Source: Streptomyces graminilatus (GTDB lineage: Bacteria > Actinomycetota > Actinomycetes > Streptomycetales > Streptomycetaceae). From it: 36,309 bases of DNA. Numbering within the stretch: position 1 is the stretch's first letter; every line of letters starts with the position of its first letter. Below are positions 7,845 to 16,474 of this stretch, piece after piece. The stretch is taken from positions 1-36,309 of the forward strand of contig NZ_LIQQ01000141.1 in NCBI RefSeq assembly GCF_001418565.1, in the 5' to 3' direction. Under the pieces are notes generated by a model. It had not been told where the DNA came from, searched no databases, and was given only the letters and a program-made list of their open reading frames with translations. The position numbers were made by a program, and so were the translations under genes.

Positions 7845-10076
7845 ATGTCGAGCTCGATCAGCAGGCGCCACTTCCTTGCGAGCGCCACCTTCGTGGCGGC
7901 GGCAACGGCCGCGGGCGGCCTGTTCGGCGCAGGCGGCGCGCAGGCGGCGCCCAGCACGTACACACCCGACTGGAACTCGGTGGACCAGCACCCGGCCGCT
8001 CCGGAGTGGTTCCAGGACGCGAAGTTCGGGATCTACTTCCACTGGGGTGTCTTCAGCGTTCCCGCGTACGACAGCGAGTGGTACCCGCGCAACCTGTACC
8101 AGGCGGGAAGCAACGCCAACACGCACCACATCGCGACCTACGGCCAGCCGTCGGCCTGGCCGTACCACAACTTCATCAACGGCGCGCAGGACCTGGCGGG
8201 CAACCACGTCGAGTTCGCCCCGAAGCTGAAGTCGGCGGGCGGCAACTTCGACCCCGACGAATGGGTGCAGTTGTTCGTCGACGCGGGCGCGAAGTTCGCC
8301 GGCCCGGTCGCCGAGCACCACGACGGCTTCTCGATGTGGGACAGCCAGGTCAACGAGTGGAACTCGGTCGCCAAGGGGCCGAAGCTGGACCTGCTGGCCC
8401 TGTTCACCAACGCGATCCGCGCCAAGGGCCTCAAGCTGCTGGTCGCCATGCACCACGCGTACAACTACAACGGCTTCTACGAGTTCGCGCCCGCACAGAC
8501 GGACCCCAGCCTGAAGAAGCTCTACGGGCAGCTCGGCGCGGCGGCGGAGAACCAGCTCTGGTACGACAAGCTCAAGGAGGTCGTCGACCGGGCCAAGCCC
8601 GACATCCTCTGGCAGGACTTCAAGCTGGACGCCGTCGACGAGACACAGAAGCTGAAGTTCCTCTCGTACTACTACAACCAGGCCAACAGCTGGGGCCGTG
8701 AAGTCGTCGCCACGTACAAGGACGGCATGAACGGCAAGGGCGAGATGTTCGACTACGAGCGCGGCGGGCCCGGCGATCTCACCACCCCCTACTGGCTGAC
8801 CGACGACAGCATCTCCAGCAGCAGCTGGTGCTACACCCAGGGCATCGGCTACTACACGACACAGCAGATGCTGCACTCGTTCATCGACCGGGTCAGCAAG
8901 AACGGCAACATGCTGCTGAACATCGCGCCGATGGCCGACGGCACCATCCCGCAGGCACAGAAGGACATCCTGCTCGGCATCGGCGACCATCTGAAGCGCT
9001 TCGGCGAATCGGTGTACTCCACCCGCGCCTGGACCGTGTACGGCGAGGGCCCGACGAAGATGGGCGGCGGCTCCTTCACCACCCCGCACGCCGGCACCGC
9101 GCAGGACATCCGCTTCACCCGCGACAAGGCGGGCAACGTCCTGTACGCCACCGTCCTCGGCTGGCCCGGCAGCTCGGTGACGATCAAGACGCTCGCCTCG
9201 GGCCAGATCAACCTCTCGTCGCTGACCTCGGTGAAACTGCTCGACTCCACCGCGGGCACCTACATCAACCTGCCGACGCCCGTCCAGAGCGCCTCCGGGC
9301 TGACGGTGTCCCTGCCGTCGTCGGCGCCCTACAGCGCCAACGCGTACGTCCTGAAGCTCACCTTCTCCGGCGGGATCCCCAGCCTGCGGCCCGCGGCCGG
9401 AGCCGTCGGCTTCAAGGACGTCAACTACTCCCCGACCGGCACCGTGCTCCCCGCCGGCGACTACACCTCCAGCCAGTTGCAGGATGCCGGCCTGGGCGCG
9501 CTCAGCCTGTCCTCGCTCTATCTGGCCCCCGGCTACCAGATGGTCGGCTACTCCGGCGACAACTTCACCGGCACCTCCTGGACCTTCACGGCCGACAATC
9601 CCGACCTCAGGGTCACCGGCAACAACGACCAGGTCGCCTCCCTGAGGGTCCAGTTCAACCCGGCGACGTACTTCCGGATCGCGAACGTCACCAACGGTCT
9701 CGCCCTGGACAGCGGCGGCGGTGTCGCCTCCGGCTCCGACCTCAAGCAGTGGACCTGGAACGGCAGCAACAACCTCCAGTGGCAGGCGGTGGACGTCGGC
9801 AACGGCTACTACCGGCTGGTCAACCGCACCAACGGCATGGTCGCCGACGGCTGGGGCGCCACCTCCGACGGCTCCACCGCCCGGCAGGCGCCCTGGAACG
9901 GCGGCACCAACCAGCAGTGGAAGATCACCCTGCGGGGTGCCGGACGCTACTCGATCACCAACCGCACCACCGGCCTCGCCCTCGACGGCGGCGGCAACGT
10001 GGCCTCGGGCTCCGTGACCAAGCAGTGGACGTTCGGCAGCAGCAGCAACCTGCTGTGGGACTTCACGGCCCAGTAG
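7845..10076 (+). CDS. Exported GH29 alpha-L-fucosidase with beta/gamma-crystallin-like and ricin-type modules
   Basis: A 743-residue secreted enzyme releasing terminal L-fucose. A twin-arginine signal (SRRHFLAS, R7-R8) covers about residues 1-35. The GH29 barrel spans about 45-385, with FHWGVFSVPAYDSEWY, EHHDGF (157-162) and the probable nucleophile D258 in DILWQDF. After a beta-sandwich (about 390-508), residues 515-605 resemble a beta/gamma-crystallin domain: NDQVAS fits the calcium motif except that Ala replaces the usual Ser/Thr. Residues 608-743 form a ricin-type beta-trefoil lectin with QW repeats. The ATG at 7845 follows AGGGA; the upstream ATG at 7818 would bury the Tat signal. It is divergent from the fucose uptake operon, so enzyme and importer probably respond to the same sugar. 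Confidence 0.92.
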   Translation: MSSSISRRHFLASATFVAAATAAGGLFGAGGAQAAPSTYTPDWNSVDQHPAAPEWFQDAKFGIYFHWGVFSVPAYDSEWYPRNLYQAGSNANTHHIATYGQPSAWPYHNFINGAQDLAGNHVEFAPKLKSAGGNFDPDEWVQLFVDAGAKFAGPVAEHHDGFSMWDSQVNEWNSVAKGPKLDLLALFTNAIRAKGLKLLVAMHHAYNYNGFYEFAPAQTDPSLKKLYGQLGAAAENQLWYDKLKEVVDRAKPDILWQDFKLDAVDETQKLKFLSYYYNQANSWGREVVATYKDGMNGKGEMFDYERGGPGDLTTPYWLTDDSISSSSWCYTQGIGYYTTQQMLHSFIDRVSKNGNMLLNIAPMADGTIPQAQKDILLGIGDHLKRFGESVYSTRAWTVYGEGPTKMGGGSFTTPHAGTAQDIRFTRDKAGNVLYATVLGWPGSSVTIKTLASGQINLSSLTSVKLLDSTAGTYINLPTPVQSASGLTVSLPSSAPYSANAYVLKLTFSGGIPSLRPAAGAVGFKDVNYSPTGTVLPAGDYTSSQLQDAGLGALSLSSLYLAPGYQMVGYSGDNFTGTSWTFTADNPDLRVTGNNDQVASLRVQFNPATYFRIANVTNGLALDSGGGVASGSDLKQWTWNGSNNLQWQAVDVGNGYYRLVNRTNGMVADGWGATSDGSTARQAPWNGGTNQQWKITLRGAGRYSITNRTTGLALDGGGNVASGSVTKQWTFGSSSNLLWDFTAQ

Positions 10077-10104
10077 TCCCGGCGCGGTATCGCCATTGAG
10101 CAGG

Positions 10105-10136
10105 ACAGCCGGTCCCGGATCCCCGGGACCGGCTGT
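10105..10136. terminator. Hairpin terminator between convergent genes
   Basis: A perfect 14-bp stem (10105-10118 with 10123-10136) and a four-base ATCC loop. It lies between the 3' ends of the fucosidase and the kinase gene, so it can end transcription in both directions. No T-run follows, as is common in Streptomyces. Confidence 0.8.
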
Positions 10137-10142
10137 GGGCCG

Positions 10143-11147
10143 TTACCCGGCCGCGCGGGCAGCCGTACGGACGAGGGCGACGGCGTCGGCGAGCGTACGG
10201 CGGCAGAACGCGAGGTGCGTGGGGCCGAAGCCGCGCGGCCCGCACTCGACGACCAGCAGCAGGCCCAGATAGAGCCGGTAGAGAGCCAGCCGGTGCTGGA
10301 AGGCCGGGCCGGAGCCGAGGCTGCCGCCCGCCTCGGTGTAACCGGCGACGAGGTCGCTGTCCGGGCCGGTGTCACCGCCGAAGGCGAGCGAGACCAGCTC
10401 CGCCGCAGGGTCGCCCCAGAAGGCCCGCTCGTGGTCGATGAGCCCGGTGATCCGCGCGTGGGTTCCGTCCTCGGCGGGGTCGACGAAGATGTTGCCGGGC
10501 CACAGGTCGAAATGGACCAGCCGGGGTTCCGTCACCTCGTCGAGGGCGTCGCCGCCCCCGGCGACGAGTTCGCGGATCTCGGCGGGCGGCACGTCCAGCG
10601 GGGACCGCCAGCGCTCGGCGTCCTCAAGGAGCGCCTCGACCATCGCCGTGAACGCCGTACGCCAGTCGGCGGCCAGCAGCCCGGACCGCGCGGCCGGGTA
10701 GCCGAACCGGCCGTCCTCGGGCGCCAGGGTGTGCAGCCGCGCGGTGATCGCACCCAGCTCACGGCGTGCCGCCGCCTCGGCGGCGCGGGTCAGCCGGTCG
10801 CCGGCCTTGTCCCACGCGATGCCCTCGACGACCGAGAGGACGACGAACTCCTCACGCGCGTACAGCAGTTCAGGTGTCGGCACCCCGCCGCCGGGAAGGT
10901 CCGCGAGCCGCCGGTAGACCATGGCCTCCGTCCCGAGGATGCCCTGTTCGTACCGCAGAACGGCGGCTGTGTCGGGCGGGGCGAGTTTGACGACGGCGGG
11001 GCGGCCGTCGTCCAGCCGCACCCGGTAGACGGCGCTGAACCAGCCGTCGGACAGTTCACCCTCCACCCGGCATCCGACACCGGTGCCGTCGCGCAGCAGG
11101 GCGTCCAGTTGGCCGGGGGACAGGTGTCGCTTGGTCTGGCTGTGCAT
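10143..11147 (-). CDS. APH-fold phosphotransferase (aminoglycoside/ketosamine kinase family)
   Basis: A 334-residue kinase-like protein. Visible motifs are a VVKLA strand with the ATP-contacting K54, the catalytic loop VHFDLWPGN (H212, D214, N219) and LIDHE with the metal-binding D238. The DLWPGN loop recalls fructosamine-3-kinase relatives, but the substrate cannot be told. The start is uncertain: ATG 11147 begins near the conserved region but lacks a good ribosome site; ATG 11198 has GAGGA only two bases away and adds a low-complexity QCQCPPP leader. It is convergent with the fucosidase and separated from the GH31 gene behind it by about 127 bp. Nothing ties it to sugar use except position. 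Confidence 0.8.
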   Translation of the reverse strand: MHSQTKRHLSPGQLDALLRDGTGVGCRVEGELSDGWFSAVYRVRLDDGRPAVVKLAPPDTAAVLRYEQGILGTEAMVYRRLADLPGGGVPTPELLYAREEFVVLSVVEGIAWDKAGDRLTRAAEAAARRELGAITARLHTLAPEDGRFGYPAARSGLLAADWRTAFTAMVEALLEDAERWRSPLDVPPAEIRELVAGGGDALDEVTEPRLVHFDLWPGNIFVDPAEDGTHARITGLIDHERAFWGDPAAELVSLAFGGDTGPDSDLVAGYTEAGGSLGSGPAFQHRLALYRLYLGLLLVVECGPRGFGPTHLAFCRRTLADAVALVRTAARAAG

Positions 11148-11274
11148 GGATGGCTGCTTGCTTTCGGGTGGTGGGCATTGGCATTGGGCTGTCGGCATCG
11201 TCCTCGACACGGAACCGCGCCGAGGACGGGGCCCGAGGGGACCCCGTCCTGAGTGTCGTCCTGAATATCTGATC

Positions 11275-13557
11275 TCAGGCCGGGAACGGCAGATCGGCCT
11301 CCGAGGTGCCCGCGGGCCGGGTATGTACGGGCCCGTCCGGGCCGCCGGTCCGCAGCCGCCACGGGTGCGGACTGTCGGTGGACACATGCAGACGGTCTCC
11401 CCGGCGGCTCAGCCGGAAGCGGGCCGTCTCACCGGGGCCGTCGGCGCTGGGGATCACCACGGTGCGCTCGGCGCCGTCGGCGAAGGCGTGCACGCGCAGC
11501 TCGACGCCGTCCGCCCAGGCGGAGACCGGGCGCTGGTCGTCGGCGCCCAGGGCGATGACCGAGTCCGGGCGGGCCAGCAGCGGCAGGGTGTGGAAGCCGT
11601 GCCGCTCACGCACCCAGCTCGGACCGGTGACCTCGGCGCCCGTCAGCACATTGGTCCAGACGCCCGCCGGCACGTAGTACTCGACCGTGCCGTCGTCGGT
11701 GAAGACCGGGGCGACGAGCAGGTCGTCGCCGAGCATGTACTGCCGGTCCAGGGTCGCGGCGGCCGGGTCGTCGGGGAACTCCAGCACCATGGCGCGCATC
11801 ACCGGCACACCGGTGGTGTGGGCCTGCTGGGCGGCGCGCTGGAGGTAGGGGGCGAGTCGGTGCTTGAGGAGGGTGAACTCCCGGGTGACCTCGACCGCCT
11901 CCTCGCCGTAGTCCCACGGCACCCGGTACGACTTGCTGCCGTGCAGCCTGCTGTGCGAGGAGAGCAGCCCGAACTGCACCCAGCGCTTGAACACGGCCGG
12001 GGTCGGAGTGCCCTCGAAGCCGCCGATGTCGTGGCTCCAGAAACCGAAACCGGACAGGCCCAGGGAGAGGCCGCCGCGCAGCGACTCGGCCATGGCGCCG
12101 AAGTGCGACTCGCAGTCGCCGCCCCAGTGCACCGGGTACTGCTGGCCGCCCGCCGTCGCGGAGCGGGCGAACAGCAGCGCCTCGCCCTCACCGCGTTCCT
12201 CGCGCAGCAGCTCGAACACGGCCTCGTTGAAGAGGTGGGTGTAGTAGTTGTGCATCCGCTCCGGGTCGGAACCGTCGTGCCAGACGACGTCGGTGGGGAT
12301 CCGTTCGCCGAAGTCCGTCTTGAAGCAGTCCACGCCCTGGTCGAGCAGCGTCCTCAGCTTGCCCGTGTACCAGGCGCGCGCCGCCGGGTTGGTGAAGTCC
12401 ACCAGGGCCATGCCGGGCTGCCACAGGTCCCACTGCCACACACTGCCGTCGGGCCGCCGTACGAGATGGCCCTCGCGCATGCCCTCCTCGAACATCGCCG
12501 ACTTCTGCGCGATGTACGGGTTGATCCAGGCGGAGATCTTGAGCCCCTGCCCCTTGAGCCGGTCCAGCATGCCGGCCGGGTCGGGGAAGGTGTCGGGGTC
12601 CCACTCGAAGTCGCACCACTGGTAGGCGCGCATCCAGAAGCAGTCGAAGTGGAACACGCTCAGCGGGATGCCGCGCTCGGCCATGCCGTCGACGAAGCGG
12701 TTGACGGTGGCCTCGTCGTAGTCGGTGGTGAACGAGGTGGTCAGCCACAGGCCGAGCGCCCAGGCCGGGGGCAGGGCGGGGCGGCCGGTGAGCGCGGTGT
12801 AGCGCTGGAGGACCTGCTTCGGGGTAGGGCCGTGGACGACGAAGAACTCCAGCGACTGGTCCTCGACGCTGAACTGGACCTGGCCGACCGATTCGGAGCC
12901 GACCTCGTAACTGACCTTGCCGGGGTGGTTGACGAAGACGCCGTAGCCGCGGTTGGTCAGGTGGAAGGGGATGTTCTTGTACGCCTGCTCGCTGCTGGTG
13001 CCGCCGTCCGCCTGCCAGATGTCCACCGTCTGGCCGTTCTTGACGAACGGGGTGAACCGCTCGCCCAGCCCGTACACCGACTCGCCCACGCCCAGGGAGA
13101 GCTGCCCGAGCATGAAGTGCCGGCCGTCGGCGTCGGTGACGAAGCCGGTGCCGCGCTCGCCCACGGAGGTCAGCACCCGCCCGCCGGCACTGAACTCCAG
13201 GTGCCACGGCTGCGAGGTGTCCACCCGCAGCGTCAGCTCACCCGTGCTCAGCTCGACCACCGCGCCGTCCCGGTGCACCTTTCCGGCGTCCGGCTGCCCG
13301 CCGGGCAGCGCGAACTCCGGCCCCGGCCGCACCGAACCGGCGTGATGGGTGGCGCGCACCCCGATCACGCCCTCGGCCGGCGACCAGCACTCGACCGTCA
13401 GCAGTGGACTGTTGAGCGTGGCGCCGCGACGGGTGACGTGTTTCACCGGCGCGTAGAGGGTCATCCGGTGCTCGTCCGCCCGGACGTCCGCGACCTCGGT
13501 GGCGTAACGCGCGGTGACGCCCGGACGCATCAGCCAGTAGCCGTCGGTGAACTTCAT
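11275..13557 (-). CDS. GH31 alpha-xylosidase (YicI-like)
   Basis: A 760-residue cytoplasmic glycosidase without a signal peptide. The match to E. coli YicI is close: nucleophile D415 in FKTDFGERIP and acid/base D481 in HWGGDC (YicI 416 and 482, from memory), plus FWSHDIGGFEG and SSHSRLHGSKSYRVPW. YicI-type enzymes remove alpha-1,6-xylose from the non-reducing end of xyloglucan oligosaccharides. The ATG at 13557 is preceded by GGAGG; the open frame reaches 13839, but that extension crosses the promoter-operator region. The gene is transcribed divergently from GH42 through the cassette at 13662-13797. Confidence 0.93.
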   Translation of the reverse strand: MKFTDGYWLMRPGVTARYATEVADVRADEHRMTLYAPVKHVTRRGATLNSPLLTVECWSPAEGVIGVRATHHAGSVRPGPEFALPGGQPDAGKVHRDGAVVELSTGELTLRVDTSQPWHLEFSAGGRVLTSVGERGTGFVTDADGRHFMLGQLSLGVGESVYGLGERFTPFVKNGQTVDIWQADGGTSSEQAYKNIPFHLTNRGYGVFVNHPGKVSYEVGSESVGQVQFSVEDQSLEFFVVHGPTPKQVLQRYTALTGRPALPPAWALGLWLTTSFTTDYDEATVNRFVDGMAERGIPLSVFHFDCFWMRAYQWCDFEWDPDTFPDPAGMLDRLKGQGLKISAWINPYIAQKSAMFEEGMREGHLVRRPDGSVWQWDLWQPGMALVDFTNPAARAWYTGKLRTLLDQGVDCFKTDFGERIPTDVVWHDGSDPERMHNYYTHLFNEAVFELLREERGEGEALLFARSATAGGQQYPVHWGGDCESHFGAMAESLRGGLSLGLSGFGFWSHDIGGFEGTPTPAVFKRWVQFGLLSSHSRLHGSKSYRVPWDYGEEAVEVTREFTLLKHRLAPYLQRAAQQAHTTGVPVMRAMVLEFPDDPAAATLDRQYMLGDDLLVAPVFTDDGTVEYYVPAGVWTNVLTGAEVTGPSWVRERHGFHTLPLLARPDSVIALGADDQRPVSAWADGVELRVHAFADGAERTVVIPSADGPGETARFRLSRRGDRLHVSTDSPHPWRLRTGGPDGPVHTRPAGTSEADLPFPA

Positions 13558-13661
13558 GAGGTGGTTTCCTCCGTCCGCGCGCGGAGCGCGGTGATCAGGC
13601 CCCGGCAGTAGGCCGTCCTCGGCTGACCGGCATGCGGCGGGCATCGGCTGGGGAGTTTTTG

Positions 13662-13676
13662 GTGAAGCGCTTCGAC
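13662..13676. promoter_or_regulatory. LacI-type operator site A
   Basis: GTGAAGCGCTTCGAC around the palindrome GAAGCGCTTC (13664-13673). It overlaps the predicted start of the GH31 transcript. The GC-centred palindrome is typical of LacI/GalR-family regulators. Confidence 0.7.
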
Positions 13677-13704
13677 GCTGCCATCGCGCGAGATCCGCTG
13701 TCAA
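13675..13704 (-). promoter_or_regulatory. Predicted GH31 promoter
   Basis: TTGACA on the minus strand (13699-13704) with a weak -10, CAGCGT (13675-13680), 18 bases on, abutting operator A. The -10 is poor by itself, but the layout recurs in two other cassettes at the same offset from the operator. Confidence 0.5.
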
Positions 13705-13742
13705 TCCCTGGCGAGAAAGAAGGCTCCATTGCCGACAGCCTC

Positions 13743-13771
13743 TTGTTTCCCCAAGTAATTCCTCATTAACT
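13743..13771 (+). promoter_or_regulatory. Predicted GH42 promoter
   Basis: TTGTTT (13743-13748), 17 bases, TTAACT (13766-13771), then operator B 14 bases after the TTAAC. The same elements at the same spacing occur upstream of the second GH42, and with small changes before the binding-protein gene. Confidence 0.65.
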
Positions 13772-13782
13772 TGCGTGATCAG

Positions 13783-13797
13783 GTGAAGCGCTTCGAC
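13783..13797. promoter_or_regulatory. LacI-type operator site B
   Basis: GTGAAGCGCTTCGAC, the same 15-mer as site A, with GAAGCGCTTC at 13785-13794. It lies 24 bp before the GH42 ATG and 121 bp from site A. Confidence 0.7.
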
Positions 13798-13820
13798 ACC
13801 CTCCGAAGGGACTGCTCCGC

Positions 13821-15980
13821 ATGACCGGTCTGCCCGCACGCGTCCTGTTCGGTGCCGCCTATTACCACGAGTACCAGCCGTACGAGCGGCTCAAGTCCGA
13901 CCTCGATCTCATGGCGGAGGCGAACTTCACCGTCATCCGCGTCGGCGAGTCGGTCTGGTCCACCTGGGAACCCGAGAACGGCCGCTTCGAACTCGACTGG
14001 CTGCGGCCCGTCCTCGACGGCGCCCACGAGCGCGGCATCTCCGTCGTCATCGGAACCCCCACCTACGCGGTGCCGCCGTGGCTGGCCCGGCAGTACCCCG
14101 AGATCGCCGCCGAGGACGCGGGCGGGCACCGCGCCGCCTGGGGCGCCCGGCAGGAGGTCGACTTCACGCACCCGGCCTTCCGGTTCCACGCGGAGCGGGT
14201 GATCCGCGCGATCATGTCCCGCTACGCCGCCCACCCCGCGGTCATCGGCTTCCAGGTCGACAACGAGCCCGGCCCGCGACTGCCGCACAACCACGGGGTC
14301 TTCCAGCGCTTCGTGGACGACCTGCGGCAGCGGTACGGCGACGTCGAGACCCTCAACCGCGAATGGGGGCTCGTGTACTGGTCGCACCGGCTGTCCACCT
14401 GGGCCGACCTGTGGAAGCCGGAGGGCAACGCGCAGCCGCAGTACGACCTGGCCTGGCGGGCCTTCCAGGCACGCCTGACCACCGAGTTCATCGCCTGGCA
14501 GGCCGGCATCGTGCGCGAGTACACGCGGCCCGGCCAGTTCGTCACCACCTGCCTCGCCTACGGCCTGCCCGGCCTGGAGGACGACGAGCTCACCGACAGC
14601 CTCGACATCACCGCGGGCAACCCCTACTACGACATGCAGGACAGCCTCACGATGCCCGAGCCGCCGCGCGAGAAGCTGCCGCAGCAGTGGATGGCGTACG
14701 GCGCGTGGGCGCTGCACCAGAGCGCCGACCGGATCTACTCCTCCCGCCAGGAACCGTTCCTGATCACCGAGACCAACGCCCAGGCCATCAGCGGCACTTA
14801 CGAGAACCGGCCCGCCTTCGACGGTCAGTGGCGGCAGGCCGCGTGGGCGCTCGTCGCGCGCGGCGCCCGCATGATCGAGTACTGGCACTGGCACACCCTG
14901 CACTTCGGCACCGAGACGTACTGGGGCGGGATCCTCCCGCACAGCGGACAACCCGGCCGCGCCTACCGCGAACTCGCCCGGCTGGGCGCCGAGTTCGAGC
15001 GCGCCGGGGACCTGGTCGCAGGGATCACGCCGGACGCGGACATCGCGATGGTGTACTCGGCGCCGAGCAGGTGGCTGATGCAGAAGTACCCACCGCTCGC
15101 CGGCCCCGACGGCGGTCCGGACGGGGGCGCGTACGAGGGCATCTTCGAGCCGTTCTACCGGGGCGCGTTCGAGGCCGGACGCCAGGTACGGATCCTGCAC
15201 GCACGGCAGTTGCACGACCCGCGCGGCGAACGCCCGGGCCTGACACCTCAGTCGGCGGCCGAACTGCACCCCGTACTCATCGCTCCCGCGCTGTACGTGG
15301 CGGACGACGGAACGCTCGACTGGCTCGGCGCCTACGCGGAGGCCGGCGGCCACCTCGTCCTCGGTCCCCGCACCGGCTACGGCGACCAGGAGGCGCGGGC
15401 CCGCCACGAGGTGACCCCCGCCCGACTGGCCCGGGCCGCGGGTGTCCGCTACGACGAGTACAGCAACCTGCATGCCGACCTGCCGCTGCGCACCGCGCCC
15501 GACAGTCCGCTCCACCTGTCGGCCGACGCGGTGGCCACCCGCTGGGTGGAGGGCCTGGCCGTCGAGGACGCCGATGTCCTGGCCGAGTACGACCACCCGC
15601 ACTTCGGGCGCTGGCCCGCCGTCACCACCCGCCGTCACGGCGCGGGCCGCATCACCTGCGTGGGCACCGTGCCCGGCCGCGAGCTGGCCCGCGCGCTCGC
15701 CACCTGGCTCGCGCCCACCCCGGGCAGCGGCTGGCGGGACCTGCCGGACTCTGTCACCGTCGCCACCGGCACCGCACCCGACGGACGGCGCGTCCACGTC
15801 GTCCACAACTGGAACTGGCAACCGGCCATCGCCCAGGCCCCGGTGGACCTGACCGACGCCCTGGACGGCAGTACGGTCCCGGCCGGTACGCCCGTACGGC
15901 TCGGCGCCTGGGACGTCCGCGTCCTCGCCGCCGCACCGGAGCCCGGCGCGGAGAACCCCGGGCCCCTCAGCGAACACTGA
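13821..15980 (+). CDS. GH42 beta-galactosidase (first copy)
   Basis: A 719-residue cytoplasmic GH42 enzyme with no signal peptide. Landmarks are GAAYYHEYQP near the N-terminus, acid/base E149 in FQVDNEPG and nucleophile E317 in FLITETNAQ, followed by the glutamine-amidotransferase-like trimerisation domain and a C-terminal beta domain. It hydrolyses terminal beta-galactose, here probably from imported galactosylated oligosaccharides. The ATG at 13821 follows GAAGGGA. It is divergent from the GH31 gene and ends at a strong terminator (16053-16086). It is clearly different in sequence from the second GH42 copy (24920-26950), so the two may split substrates. Confidence 0.92.
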   Translation: MTGLPARVLFGAAYYHEYQPYERLKSDLDLMAEANFTVIRVGESVWSTWEPENGRFELDWLRPVLDGAHERGISVVIGTPTYAVPPWLARQYPEIAAEDAGGHRAAWGARQEVDFTHPAFRFHAERVIRAIMSRYAAHPAVIGFQVDNEPGPRLPHNHGVFQRFVDDLRQRYGDVETLNREWGLVYWSHRLSTWADLWKPEGNAQPQYDLAWRAFQARLTTEFIAWQAGIVREYTRPGQFVTTCLAYGLPGLEDDELTDSLDITAGNPYYDMQDSLTMPEPPREKLPQQWMAYGAWALHQSADRIYSSRQEPFLITETNAQAISGTYENRPAFDGQWRQAAWALVARGARMIEYWHWHTLHFGTETYWGGILPHSGQPGRAYRELARLGAEFERAGDLVAGITPDADIAMVYSAPSRWLMQKYPPLAGPDGGPDGGAYEGIFEPFYRGAFEAGRQVRILHARQLHDPRGERPGLTPQSAAELHPVLIAPALYVADDGTLDWLGAYAEAGGHLVLGPRTGYGDQEARARHEVTPARLARAAGVRYDEYSNLHADLPLRTAPDSPLHLSADAVATRWVEGLAVEDADVLAEYDHPHFGRWPAVTTRRHGAGRITCVGTVPGRELARALATWLAPTPGSGWRDLPDSVTVATGTAPDGRRVHVVHNWNWQPAIAQAPVDLTDALDGSTVPAGTPVRLGAWDVRVLAAAPEPGAENPGPLSEH

Positions 15981-16052
15981 AACCGGCGTTCGGGTCCGGC
16001 CGCGTCCTGGACCGGGACGCGGAGCACGTCCGACGCCCACCTGAAGACATCG

Positions 16053-16086
16053 AGTCCGGCACCGTACCTCCGGTGCCGGACTTTTT
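16053..16086 (+). terminator. Intrinsic terminator after GH42
   Basis: A perfect 12-bp stem AGTCCGGCACCG/CGGTGCCGGACT with a six-base loop, followed by TTTT. It separates GH42 transcription from the downstream binding-protein gene. Confidence 0.88.
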
Positions 16087-16152
16087 CTCGTGCGGAGTGT
16101 GTGACATGTGTGAGGACATGTAGGACCCCTCTGCTCCGGGCGCCAAAAGAAT

Positions 16153-16166
16153 TCGAAGCGCTTCGA
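16153..16166. promoter_or_regulatory. LacI-type operator site C
   Basis: A perfect 14-bp palindrome TCGAAGCGCTTCGA. It is the distal site of the binding-protein cassette, 158 bp from site D. Confidence 0.7.
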
Positions 16167-16195
16167 TGCTCTTCAGACACCAGGACTCGTGTCAA
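16166..16195 (-). promoter_or_regulatory. Backward promoter-like element beside operator C
   Basis: TTGACA on the minus strand (16190-16195) lies at exactly the same offset from its operator as the GH31 promoter does from site A, with a weak GAGCAT at -10. It points toward the 3' end of GH42, and no minus-strand gene follows it. Confidence 0.35.
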
Positions 16196-16271
16196 GACAT
16201 CGACACCACCACATCCAGCAGGGCTTATGCAGAGCCTCCGCCAGTCCTCGGAGGAATCTTGGATGCGACTC

Positions 16272-16299
16272 TTGTGCGCCAATGTGCGGTCACTTAACC
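16272..16299 (+). promoter_or_regulatory. Predicted promoter of the binding-protein gene
   Basis: TTGTGC (16272-16277), 16 bases, TTAACC (16294-16299), with operator D 14 bases after the TTAAC, as in the two GH42 cassettes. Confidence 0.6.
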
Positions 16300-16310
16300 T
16301 CGCAGCAACA

Positions 16311-16324
16311 TCGAAGCGCTTCGA
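16311..16324. promoter_or_regulatory. LacI-type operator site D
   Basis: A perfect palindrome TCGAAGCGCTTCGA just downstream of the predicted transcription start of the binding-protein gene. Confidence 0.7.
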
Positions 16325-16474
16325 CTATGAATCGCACGCAGTCATGGGATGTCTGCTTCTACTCCGCTGTGCTCTGCTCTGTCGAGTTCAGTTCAGTTCA
16401 GCCAGTTCCAGTCACGACACCGCAGCCGACGGTTCGCCGTCGGGTGTCCAGGTGCGCCATGAAGGGTTGACGCA

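Larger units (their letters stand above)
15981..16474. other. Regulatory region before the binding-protein gene
   Basis: A 494-bp gap. It contains the GH42 terminator, operators C and D, a forward promoter (16272-16299), a probable backward promoter (16166-16195) and a leader of about 170 nt with an AGTTC pentamer repeat (three copies at 16385-16399, one at 16404-16408). Two short open frames cross the leader, but nothing supports their translation. Confidence 0.6.

Noticed and set aside
8993..9002. GAAGCGCTTC inside the GH29 coding region
   Set aside because: It encodes Leu-Lys-Arg-Phe with preferred codons, its flanks (CT/GG) do not match the intergenic operators, and no promoter elements are near. 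Probably chance.
11083..13611. Long plus-strand frame opposite GH31 (and similar ones opposite fucD, the ATPase and PP2C)
   Set aside because: These are antisense readings produced by GC-rich third positions; composition is His/Gly/Val/Arg-rich and no motifs appear.
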